Assembly: GCA_018901615.1 (NCBI GenBank)
Contig: JAHIEN010000086.1
Span: forward strand, 1-20,727
Direction: 5' to 3'
Length of the DNA stretch: 20,727 bases
From: Candidatus Omnitrophota bacterium
GTDB lineage: Bacteria; Omnitrophota; Gorgyraeia; Gorgyraeales; Gorgyraeaceae
Shown here: piece by piece, positions 6,386-12,911 of the stretch
Layout: each line of letters begins with the position of its first letter
How positions within the stretch are numbered: position 1 is the stretch's first letter
Position numbers and translations under genes: made by a program
The notes under the pieces: generated by a model
Seen by the model: the letters and a program-made list of their open reading frames with translations, nothing else
What the model was told of the DNA's origin: nothing
The model's database searches: none

Positions 6386-8391
6386 GCAAGGACAGGTTTG
6401 CGGACATTGTCGTTAACCGGCCTGTCGAAGGGCCTTTTACGTATTCGATTCCTGAAGAGCTCGAAGACGCTGTGAAAATCGGGAGCTGCGTAGAGGTCTC
6501 GTTCGGCCCAAAAAGGCTTACAGGATATGTCGTGGGACTTTCCCCTGATTGCAATATCAAGAATGTCAAACCGATCAGCAGGGTCCTGGATCGCTCGCCT
6601 CTGATAGACACTCACATGCTGGAGCTTACAAGGTGGCTGTCAAAATATTATTATTCAACTTGGGGAGAGGCCATTTCAGCGGCTGTGCCGGGGGCGTTAA
6701 AAAAGAGCCTCAATCAGAAGAGGAGAGTCAGTCAAAAAGAAGAAGACATCCCGGAATATATAGACGGCTCAGATACCCATCTTGCCCCTACCCCTGAACA
6801 GACAGTCGCGCTTGATCAGATAAAACAACACATAGATGATAAAAATCCTCGCGTGTTTCTGCTTCACGGCGTAACAGGCAGCGGAAAGACAGAGGTCTAT
6901 CTACAGGCTATCGGCCATGCCCTGAAATCAGGCCTTTCCAGCATTGTCCTTGTGCCTGAGATATCTCTTACGCCTCAGACAGTCGCGCGCTTCAAGGCCA
7001 GGTTCGAAGGTAAAATAGCGGTGTTACACTCGCGTTTGACAGGTTCCAGGAGGGCCTCAGAATGGGAGAGGATCGCCTCTGGGGAGCCTTGCGTAGTCGT
7101 GGGCGCGCGCTCCGCGATATTCGCTCCGATAAAAGACCTCGGGCTCGTGGTGGTGGACGAAGAACACGAGACTTCCTATAAACAGGATGATGTGCCGAGA
7201 TACAACGCGCGGGACGTGGCTATAAAAAGGGCAGAGCTTGCCGGGGCAGTCACGATATTGGGAAGCGCTACACCGTCGCTCGAATCTTTTTACGCCGCGC
7301 AAAAAGGCAGGTATGTGCTTATTGAACTGCCTGAAAGAATAGATTCGAGACTGATGCCTGAAGTGGAGATAGTGGATATGAGGGATGAATTATCCAGGAC
7401 AAAAAAGCTCCACATATTCTCTGCCTCGCTTAAATCCTGGATAGACAAGGATGTGGCTGAAGGAAAACAGGTCATACTATTCTTGAACAGGCGGGGATTT
7501 TCCACATTTATAAGCTGCAGGAAATGCGGCCATGTGGTCATGTGCAAGCGTTGCAGCGTGAGCCTTACTTATCATTTTCACTCAAAGAAACTTAACTGCC
7601 ATCATTGTAATTATGAGATGGACCCGCCGGACATCTGCCCCAAGTGCGATTCCAGTTATCTGAAATACTGGGGGATAGGCACGGAAAAGGTCGAGAGCGA
7701 GGCGCACAGGTTTTTCCCTGGCGCCAGGATCTCGCGCATGGATACAGACTCCACTCACAAGCGCGGCACGCATGAAAAGGTGCTGTCTAAATTTAAAGAT
7801 CACAAGATAGATATACTGGTAGGCACCCAAATGATAGCAAAGGGCCTGGATTTTCCAAAGGTGACGCTCGTGGGCGTAATATCCGCTGATACGGCCCTGA
7901 ATCTTCCGGATTTTCGTTCAGGCGAGAGGACCTTTAATCTCTTGACTCAGGTCGCGGGCCGCGCAGGCAGAAGCGATCTCGGCGGAAAGGTGATCATACA
8001 GACGTATACTCCGGGGCACTATGCTATACAGGCGGCCAGGACCCATGACTACAATAGTTTTTACGGAAAAGAGATATCATTCAGAAAGGATTTAAACCTG
8101 CCGCCTTTTTCTCATATGGTAACGCTCAACTTCAGGGGCCGCAGCGAAGACAAGGTCTTAAAGGTAAGCGAATCCCTAAGGAATAAACTTGAGAGAAAAA
8201 ATAAGTCAGGAAAAATTGAAATACTCGGGCCTGCCCCAGCGCCTATTTCGCGCGTAAAAGGCACGTACAGGTGGAACCTGTTTTTGAAATCCGATAAGGT
8301 AGAGCGCATCACCGCGCTTTTAAGAGATACAATTGGCGCCCGCAGAAGAGAGAATGGGATTATTGTAACGGTTGACGTGGATCCTTATTAG
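6382..8391 (+). CDS. priA: Primosomal helicase PriA
   Basis: A 669-residue replication-restart helicase. The N-terminal 3'-DNA-binding domain (residues 1-105: VVNRPVEGPFTYSIPEEL, KYYYSTWGEAISAAVPG) precedes the helicase core with Walker A GVTGSGKT (163-170) and Walker B DEEH (259-262). An eight-cysteine double zinc module sits inside the helicase (Cys379, 382, 388, 391, 406, 409, 419, 422). The late helicase motifs VGTQMIAKGLDFPKVTLVGV and QVAGRAGR are intact. PriA rebuilds stalled replication forks by loading DnaB. It starts with GTG overlapping the previous stop. It is somewhat shorter than E. coli PriA (about 730 residues) but complete. In many bacteria priA is followed directly by def and fmt; here a minus-strand TPR gene lies between. 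Confidence 0.97.
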   Translation: MSKDRFADIVVNRPVEGPFTYSIPEELEDAVKIGSCVEVSFGPKRLTGYVVGLSPDCNIKNVKPISRVLDRSPLIDTHMLELTRWLSKYYYSTWGEAISAAVPGALKKSLNQKRRVSQKEEDIPEYIDGSDTHLAPTPEQTVALDQIKQHIDDKNPRVFLLHGVTGSGKTEVYLQAIGHALKSGLSSIVLVPEISLTPQTVARFKARFEGKIAVLHSRLTGSRRASEWERIASGEPCVVVGARSAIFAPIKDLGLVVVDEEHETSYKQDDVPRYNARDVAIKRAELAGAVTILGSATPSLESFYAAQKGRYVLIELPERIDSRLMPEVEIVDMRDELSRTKKLHIFSASLKSWIDKDVAEGKQVILFLNRRGFSTFISCRKCGHVVMCKRCSVSLTYHFHSKKLNCHHCNYEMDPPDICPKCDSSYLKYWGIGTEKVESEAHRFFPGARISRMDTDSTHKRGTHEKVLSKFKDHKIDILVGTQMIAKGLDFPKVTLVGVISADTALNLPDFRSGERTFNLLTQVAGRAGRSDLGGKVIIQTYTPGHYAIQAARTHDYNSFYGKEISFRKDLNLPPFSHMVTLNFRGRSEDKVLKVSESLRNKLERKNKSGKIEILGPAPAPISRVKGTYRWNLFLKSDKVERITALLRDTIGARRRENGIIVTVDVDPY

Positions 8392-8466
8392 AGTAACCAG
8401 TAACTCGTAACCAGTAACCATGAAGCAGGTAAAAGATCCCCGTCTTTTTAAAATTCCTGGTTACTG
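8391..8466. repeat. Direct and inverted repeats between converging priA and TPR genes
   Basis: GTAACCAGTAAC occurs twice, at 8393-8404 and 8407-8418 (14-base period). CAGTAACCA (8412-8420) is the reverse complement of TGGTTACTG (8458-8466), which contains the TPR gene stop codon (8461-8463, minus strand). The enclosed segment holds a small hairpin, AAAAGA (8431-8436) / TCTTTT (8443-8448), running into T and A tracts. It may serve as a weak bidirectional terminator for the converging genes. Confidence 0.7.
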
Positions 8467-9060
8467 ATCTTTGAATTCTTGCTGGATAGTGCCGAGGGCG
8501 TCCAGATTTTTTAGGGATTTTAAGACGTCGGTATTACTGGGGTCTATGTGAAGGGCAGCCTCGTAATTGGTCTTCGCGTTCTTGTAGTCTTCTTTTTTCA
8601 GGTATATATCCCCGAGCGTTTTTAGTATCTCTATGTCTTTAGAGTTTATTGCCTTTGCCTCTTCAAGGTTTTGCAGGGCATTGGCCACAAGTTCGTTCTT
8701 GTAAAATACATCAGCGATTTTTTTCAGGACCTCTGTGTCATTCGGATTTTTTACGAGTATCTTTTCAAGGCCTTCGAGGGCCGCGGGCACATTGCCTTTT
8801 TTCAACATGCCCTCCACAGGCAACATGAGTAAGATCCGGCTGGCTGTGTTTATTGCTTTTGTGATAGAGGAGGAAGAGGCCGCGCCAGCCTTATTTTTTA
8901 AAGAAAGATGCAGGTAATGCCTGGCCTCAAGATGATCGTGCTGGTATATTAGTATCTGGGAAAAGATTTCAATGGCGTAATCGTAGTTTTTCTTTTCAAA
9001 CGCCAGAATACCTTTAGTATAAAATTCTTTCAGATCTTGCGGGCTTATTTTGTCTGCCAT
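8461..9060 (-). CDS. Tetratricopeptide-repeat protein
   Basis: A 199-residue protein made of TPR helices. One repeat lies at about 11-44 (YTKGILAFEKKNYDYAIEIF), and three more follow at about 86-187 (VPAALEGLEKILVKNPND, VANALQNLEEAKAINSKD, YKNAKTNYEAALHIDPSN). A Ser/Ala-rich helical insert (NKAGAASSSSITKAINTASRILL) separates them. There is no signal peptide, so it is probably a cytosolic protein-protein adaptor with unknown partner. I chose the ATG at 9060; a TTG three codons upstream (9069) is possible. No Shine-Dalgarno is seen. A near-consensus promoter on this strand would start transcription only a few bases before the ATG, so the mRNA may be leaderless. It is the only minus-strand gene here and splits the usual priA-def-fmt order. 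Confidence 0.85.
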   Translation of the reverse strand: MADKISPQDLKEFYTKGILAFEKKNYDYAIEIFSQILIYQHDHLEARHYLHLSLKNKAGAASSSSITKAINTASRILLMLPVEGMLKKGNVPAALEGLEKILVKNPNDTEVLKKIADVFYKNELVANALQNLEEAKAINSKDIEILKTLGDIYLKKEDYKNAKTNYEAALHIDPSNTDVLKSLKNLDALGTIQQEFKDQ

Positions 9061-9068
9061 ATAGCACA

Positions 9069-9097
9069 ATTTTACAGTAAGTATATATGATTGTCAA
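9069..9097 (-). promoter_or_regulatory. Promoter of the TPR gene (near-consensus)
   Basis: On the minus strand, TTGACA (9097-9092) and TAAAAT (9074-9069) are separated by exactly 17 bases. Predicted transcription starts near 9062-9063, with the ATG at 9060, which implies an essentially leaderless mRNA. The -35 box overlaps the -35 box of the divergent def promoter. Confidence 0.6.
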
Positions 9098-9119
9098 GAC
9101 GCAACATGTATGTTAAAAT
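9091..9119 (+). promoter_or_regulatory. Promoter of def-fmt
   Basis: TTGTCA (9091-9096) and TAAAAT (9114-9119) are separated by 17 bases. Predicted transcription starts near 9126, inside the left arm of the inverted repeat 9119-9159. This places a possible operator across the start site. A second, weaker candidate is TTGACA at 9134-9139 with TTAGAT at 9157-9162. Confidence 0.5.
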
Positions 9120-9159
9120 AATTTCACACTAAGTTGACACACAAAAAAGTGTGAAATTA
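9119..9159. promoter_or_regulatory. 12-bp inverted repeat upstream of def, operator-like
   Basis: TAATTTCACACT (9119-9130) is the exact reverse complement of 9148-9159, with a 17-base spacer. It overlaps the end of the predicted -10 box and the transcription start of def-fmt, and ends 10 bases before the def ATG at 9170. It could be a repressor site on DNA or a leader hairpin hiding the start region. Confidence 0.6.
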
Positions 9160-9169
9160 GATTGGGCGC

Positions 9170-9673
9170 ATGGGGATATTAGGTATAAAGACATATCCGG
9201 ATGAGGCATTGAGGAAAAAGTCGAGCGTGGTGAAGCGCGTAGGCAAAGAAGATCGCAAGCTTGCCAGTGACATGATAGATACTATGCGTTCCGCCAATGG
9301 TATTGGCCTGGCAGCGCCGCAGGTAGGGATTTCCAGGCGTATTATAGTGGTCGATGACCTGGAAAACACCAAATCCTCGCTCGTTCTTATAAACCCTGTT
9401 GTAATTAAAAAAAAGGGCCGCTCAAGTCTCTGCGAAGGCTGTCTTAGCGTGCCTGATGTTACCAATGATATCTTGAGGCCTGAATTTATTATCGTAGAGG
9501 CCCTGGATCTGGACGGGGATAAGATAAAGATAGACACAGGCGGTCTTCTCGCAAGGGTGATACAGCATGAGATAGACCATCTGGACGGTATTTTGTTTAT
9601 AGACAGGATAGACTTTTTAAGGCGGAGGCGGATCTTTAAAAAGATATCGCCTAAAGTCTGCATGGAACTTTAA
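9170..9673 (+). CDS. def: Peptide deformylase
   Basis: A 167-residue enzyme that removes the formyl group from the N-terminal methionine of new proteins. The three signature motifs are intact: GIGLAAPQVG (44-53), EGCLSVP (89-95) with metal ligand Cys91, and QHEIDHLDG (132-140) with metal ligands His133 and His137 and catalytic Glu134. Length is typical. No clear Shine-Dalgarno precedes the ATG. An inverted repeat ends 10 bases upstream and may control expression. The stop lies 4 bases before the fmt start, so the two formyl-Met enzymes form an operon, as commonly seen. No anomalies were seen in the coding sequence. Confidence 0.97.
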   Translation: MGILGIKTYPDEALRKKSSVVKRVGKEDRKLASDMIDTMRSANGIGLAAPQVGISRRIIVVDDLENTKSSLVLINPVVIKKKGRSSLCEGCLSVPDVTNDILRPEFIIVEALDLDGDKIKIDTGGLLARVIQHEIDHLDGILFIDRIDFLRRRRIFKKISPKVCMEL

Positions 9674-9677
9674 ACCT

Positions 9678-10619
9678 ATGAATATTGTATTTTTCGGAAG
9701 TTCTGATTTCGCGGTGCCTGTTCTGGAGGCATTGAATAAAAAAGAAAATGTGGCGCTTGCGGTGACTCAGCCTGACAGGGAAAAAGGCAGGTTGTTAAAG
9801 GTCGCTTCTACCGCTGTCAAGCAATCAGCCGTCAGCCTTGGCATAGAGACATATCAGCCTGAGAATGTAAATAAAAAAGATTCGGTAGAGTATCTGAGAA
9901 AATTTGATGCCGATGTCTTTGTAGTAGTCAGTTTCGGGCAGATATTAAAAAAGGGACTCCTGGACATACCGAAGCAATATTGCCTTAATGTTCACGCCTC
10001 GCTTTTGCCAAAATACCGCGGCGCGGCTCCAATAAACTGGGTGATAGCCAATGGAGAAAAGGAAACAGGCGTCACCATTATAAAGATGAATGAAAAAATG
10101 GATGAAGGTGATATATCTTCCTCAGGCATAGTCAGTATTTCGGCGGATGACGACGCTATAACGCTTTCGGGCAAGCTTTCAAGAAAAGGCGCGGAACTGT
10201 TATTAAAATCAATAGAACTGATAAAAGAAGAAAAGATCAGCTTTCAAAAACAGGATAGCTCCGTGGCCACTTGCGCGCCCAAACTCGAAAAACAGGACGG
10301 GCTCATAGATTGGGATATGAACGCTGAGGAGATCCATAACAGGGTCAGGGCGTTTGTGCCGTGGCCAGGATGTTTTACGCTATTTGATAGAAAAATTCTA
10401 AAGATATGGAAAGTAAGGCAGGAAGATATTCCTGATTATTCCGGTTCACCGCCAGGCACTGTTTTGGAGATCAAAAAGAACGGGATTTTAGTGAGCACCG
10501 GGAAAGGCGGCCTGGAGATAGAAGAACTTCAGCTGGAAGGTAAGCGCCGCATGAGCGTAGAAGAGTTTATCGCGGGGCATAAGGAGATCGCTGCCGGAAA
10601 GATATTGAACCAACCTTAA
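9678..10619 (+). CDS. fmt: Methionyl-tRNA formyltransferase
   Basis: A 313-residue enzyme that formylates initiator Met-tRNA using 10-formyltetrahydrofolate. The N-terminal Rossmann-type catalytic domain carries the signature NVHASLLPKYRGAAPI, with catalytic Asn104, His106 and Asp142 (MDEGDI) at the positions known for Fmt. The C-terminal tRNA-binding OB-like domain follows from about 205 (LIDWDMNAEEIHNRVRAFVPWPG). Length is normal. It sits 4 bases after def and has no distinct ribosome binding site, so translation is probably coupled. The operon ends here: the next gene has its own promoter. Confidence 0.97.
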   Translation: MNIVFFGSSDFAVPVLEALNKKENVALAVTQPDREKGRLLKVASTAVKQSAVSLGIETYQPENVNKKDSVEYLRKFDADVFVVVSFGQILKKGLLDIPKQYCLNVHASLLPKYRGAAPINWVIANGEKETGVTIIKMNEKMDEGDISSSGIVSISADDDAITLSGKLSRKGAELLLKSIELIKEEKISFQKQDSSVATCAPKLEKQDGLIDWDMNAEEIHNRVRAFVPWPGCFTLFDRKILKIWKVRQEDIPDYSGSPPGTVLEIKKNGILVSTGKGGLEIEELQLEGKRRMSVEEFIAGHKEIAAGKILNQP

Positions 10620-10638
10620 CTTGATCGAGATTTTTTTG

Positions 10639-10666
10639 TTGCAGTTGCAATTGTTTATGCTATAAT
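10639..10666 (+). promoter_or_regulatory. Extended -10 promoter of the galT pair
   Basis: TTGCAG (10639-10644) is followed after 16 bases by a perfect TATAAT (10661-10666) preceded by TGC, which gives an extended -10 element (TGCTATAAT). Predicted transcription starts near 10673, with the ATG at 10678, leaving a leader of about 5 bases and no room for a Shine-Dalgarno. The T run at 10631-10637 is probably not a terminator, because no stable stem precedes it. Confidence 0.6.
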
Positions 10667-10677
10667 TATAAACTCAT

Positions 10678-11709
10678 ATGCCAGAACTACGCAAAGATCC
10701 TATAATCGGAAGATGGGTAATAGTTTCTATTGAAAGGGCAAAGAGGCCTAGTGATTTTAAGGCCGCCCGCCCGGAAGAGGAAGAGTCTGGCCAGTGTCCT
10801 TTCTGTGAAGGACACGAAAAACAGACACCTACTGAGATCTTTGCGATAAGACAAGCTGACTCAAAAAAAGACAAACCAGGCTGGGATGTAAGGGTTGTCC
10901 CGAGCATCTCGCCTAAATTCACTATACATGGAGGGCTTGACCGCAGGGGTATAGGCATGTACGACATAATGAACCCCATAGGAGCCCATGAGATAATCAT
11001 AGAGTCCCCTCAGCATCTTAGCGACATATCGCAGCTGCCCAAAGAAAAAATAGAACTCATCATCAAAGTGTCTGCCGAAAGGTTGATCGATCTAGAAAAA
11101 GACCCCAGGTTTAAATATGGACTGCTTTTTAAAAATCACGGCTTGAAGGCAGGCGGAAGCAAGGCCACGAAACACATCCGCTCGCAGATCATAGTGACCC
11201 CTGTGACTCCGACCCGGGTAAAAGAAGAATTAAGAGGCAGCCTTTTTTATTATAGGTATAAGGAAAGATGCATCTTTTGTGACATAATAAGGCAGGAATT
11301 AGATACAGAAACAAGGGTCGTGATGGACACAAAACATATAATAGCCCTGGCCCCATTTGCCTCGAGGTTCCCGTTCGAGATATGGATATTGCCTAAAAAA
11401 CATTGTTCTGATTTTATGAATATAAAGAAGGATGAAATAAACGACCTGGCCGTTGTTTTAAAGACAGTTATCGGCAAGCTTTCCAAGGCGTTGAATAACC
11501 CACCCTATAATTACATGCTGCACACCGCTCCTTTCAGGAGAGATGAAAGGGCGGGTTACTGGACTACTATAAAAGATGATTATCACTGGCACATCGAACT
11601 TACTCCGAGGATAACCCAGGTGGCTGGTTTTGAATGGGGCTCGGGATTCTATATAAACCCCACTCCTCCGGAAGACGCCGCAAAATACTTAAGGGAGACG
11701 GAACTTTAA
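10678..11709 (+). CDS. GalT-family protein with substituted nucleophile (paralogue 1)
   Basis: A 343-residue member of the galactose-1-phosphate uridylyltransferase family (HIT superfamily). Conserved features: RKDPIIGRWVIVS, zinc-type Cys40-Pro-Phe-Cys43, GAHEIIIE (His104), KNHG (152-155), a second ERCIFCD motif and the C-terminal GFEWGSGFYINPT. At the catalytic site, where family members have His-x-His-x-Gln and the second His carries the nucleotidyl group, this protein has His166-Ile-Arg168-Ser-Gln170, with a two-residue insertion just before it relative to its neighbour. The codon is CGC, one transition from CAC. It may have lost or changed activity, or may act only with paralogue 2. It is the first gene of its operon, probably leaderless, with its stop one base before the next ATG. 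The family is certain; the activity is doubtful. Confidence 0.88.
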   Translation: MPELRKDPIIGRWVIVSIERAKRPSDFKAARPEEEESGQCPFCEGHEKQTPTEIFAIRQADSKKDKPGWDVRVVPSISPKFTIHGGLDRRGIGMYDIMNPIGAHEIIIESPQHLSDISQLPKEKIELIIKVSAERLIDLEKDPRFKYGLLFKNHGLKAGGSKATKHIRSQIIVTPVTPTRVKEELRGSLFYYRYKERCIFCDIIRQELDTETRVVMDTKHIIALAPFASRFPFEIWILPKKHCSDFMNIKKDEINDLAVVLKTVIGKLSKALNNPPYNYMLHTAPFRRDERAGYWTTIKDDYHWHIELTPRITQVAGFEWGSGFYINPTPPEDAAKYLRETEL

Positions 11710-11710
11710 A

Positions 11711-12706
11711 ATGTCACAGCTGCGCAAAGACCCGATAACAGGCAGATGGATCCTTGTGAATATTACAAACCCTAAAAGACCCGAGGACTTTGATCTCAGG
11801 CCTCAGGCCAAGAAGGGCGGGACGTGTCCTTTCTGCGCGGGTAATGAAAAGATGACGCCGCCTGAAGTGGAGGCAATAAGGAATCCTGACACAGGACGCG
11901 ACACAGGTGGATGGTTAGTAAGGGTAGTGCCCAATAAATTTCCAGCGCTTAAGATAGAAGGGGATCTGGATCAAAGAGGCATTGGTATTTATGACATGTC
12001 CAACGGCATAGGCGCCCACGAAGTTATAATAGAGACGCCTGACCATTCAAAAGATTTAGGCGACCTGACAGAGGATGAAATGAGAAACGTAATATTTAAA
12101 TATCGATCAAGGATCCTTGACCTGGAAAAAGATGTCAGGTTCAGGTATATGCTGATATTTAAAAATCATGGCTTGCAGGCAGGCGCTTCGCTTGAACATA
12201 CGCATACGCAGCTTGTAGCCCTCCCGATTATTCCAAAAAGGGTCATAGAGGAGTTGAAGGGCGCGGCAAATTACTTTAATTATAAGGAACGGTGCGTGTT
12301 TTGCGATATCATAGCTAATGAAAAACAAGAAAAGCTCCGCGTCGTGTCAGAGAATAGTAATTTTATAGCCTTCTGCCCGTTTGTCTCGAGATTCCCATAT
12401 GAGACATGGATCTTGCCAAAGACCCACGCCCGGCATTTTAGATCCATAGACGATAATAGAGTGGGCGAAATGGCGTCTATTTTAAAGGACACGCTCGCGA
12501 GAATAAAAAAGACCCTGAATGACCCGGCGTATAATTTTATAATACACACCTCTCCTGTAAGAGACGGTATTAATGAGGGGTTTCACTGGCATCTGGAGAT
12601 AATGCCAAAGTTAACGCATGTGGCAGGTTTTGAATGGGGTTCGGGCTTCTACATAAACCCGACGTCCCCCGAAGCAGCAGCGAAGTATCTGAGGGAAGTC
12701 AAATGA
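11711..12706 (+). CDS. galT: Galactose-1-phosphate uridylyltransferase (GalT) or related nucleotidyltransferase
   Basis: A 331-residue GalT-family enzyme that looks catalytically complete. It has Cys39-Pro-Phe-Cys42, His103 in GAHEVIIE and the active-site stretch LEHTHTQL (161-168), with His163 as likely zinc ligand and His165 as nucleophile. A second CVFCD motif, FHWHLEIMP and the C-terminal GFEWGSGFYINPT follow. The usual reaction exchanges UMP between UDP-glucose and galactose-1-phosphate. Related plant proteins instead act as ADP-glucose phosphorylases, so the nucleotide is not settled by sequence alone. It arose with the upstream gene by tandem duplication, judged from shared motifs throughout. 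It sits one base after that stop. A GC-rich hairpin begins directly after its own stop. Confidence 0.92.
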   Translation: MSQLRKDPITGRWILVNITNPKRPEDFDLRPQAKKGGTCPFCAGNEKMTPPEVEAIRNPDTGRDTGGWLVRVVPNKFPALKIEGDLDQRGIGIYDMSNGIGAHEVIIETPDHSKDLGDLTEDEMRNVIFKYRSRILDLEKDVRFRYMLIFKNHGLQAGASLEHTHTQLVALPIIPKRVIEELKGAANYFNYKERCVFCDIIANEKQEKLRVVSENSNFIAFCPFVSRFPYETWILPKTHARHFRSIDDNRVGEMASILKDTLARIKKTLNDPAYNFIIHTSPVRDGINEGFHWHLEIMPKLTHVAGFEWGSGFYINPTSPEAAAKYLREVK

Positions 12707-12738
12707 GGCCATGACCCGCAGCGGCGGGTCATAAGGCC
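12707..12738 (+). terminator. GC-rich hairpin directly after galT
   Basis: ATGACCCGC (12711-12719) pairs perfectly with GCGGGTCAT (12724-12732) around a 4-base loop. GGCC at 12707-12710 and 12735-12738 can extend the stem past a two-base bulge. It starts immediately after the TGA stop. No U tract follows, so it may be a 3'-end stabilising stem or a factor-dependent terminator rather than a rho-independent one. Confidence 0.5.
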
Positions 12739-12750
12739 GAGTTTGACCCC

Positions 12751-12777
12751 GCCCTTGACATCTTCGATGTCAAGGGC
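12751..12777. repeat. Perfect 12-bp hairpin in galT-gapA spacer
   Basis: GCCCTTGACATC (12751-12762) and its exact reverse complement (12766-12777) surround a 3-base TTC loop. The right end runs into the first copy of the duplicated segment containing GCTCATTAAAAGGA. Confidence 0.85.
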
Positions 12778-12791
12778 TCATTAAAAGGAAC

Positions 12792-12849
12792 ATTACCCCT
12801 CGTAACTAAATGTGCAGAGCTCTGGTTACTCGGGGTTAATTCGCACATT
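12792..12849. repeat. Two interleaved inverted repeats
   Basis: ATTACCCC..GTAAC (12792-12805) is complementary, with small mismatches, to GTTAC..GGGGTTAAT (12825-12840). AATGTGC (12809-12815), which lies in that loop, is complementary to GCACATT (12843-12849) downstream. This is the order needed for an H-type pseudoknot; alternatively it records nested insertion of palindromes. AGAGCTCT (12816-12823) is itself palindromic. Confidence 0.55.
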
Positions 12850-12887
12850 GACTTACGTTCACTCACTTTGTTCGTTCCGTAAGTCAA
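12848..12887. repeat. 10-bp inverted repeat upstream of gapA
   Basis: TTGACTTACG (12848-12857) is the exact reverse complement of CGTAAGTCAA (12878-12887), around a 20-base pyrimidine-rich loop. It ends 12 bases before the gapA AAGGAGG. Confidence 0.85.
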
Positions 12888-12911
12888 GCGCTCATTAAAA
12901 GGAGGTTTCTA

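Larger units (their letters stand above)
12769..12903. repeat. 21-base direct duplication including the gapA ribosome-binding region
   Basis: Positions 12769-12789 and 12883-12903 are identical except for one base. Both contain GTCAAG followed by GCTCATTAAAAGGA. The second copy provides the AAGGAGG of gapA. Copies are 114 bases apart, and each forms the right end of a TTGAC...GTCAA palindrome. Confidence 0.9.

Noticed and set aside
9157..9162. TTAGAT as main -10 of def
   Set aside because: TTGTCA-17-TAAAAT at 9091-9119 matches better, and the TTAGAT option would put the start site almost at the ATG.
10631..10637. Rho-independent terminator after fmt
   Set aside because: There is a T7 run, but no stable stem precedes it; it is more likely part of the promoter's AT-rich upstream region.
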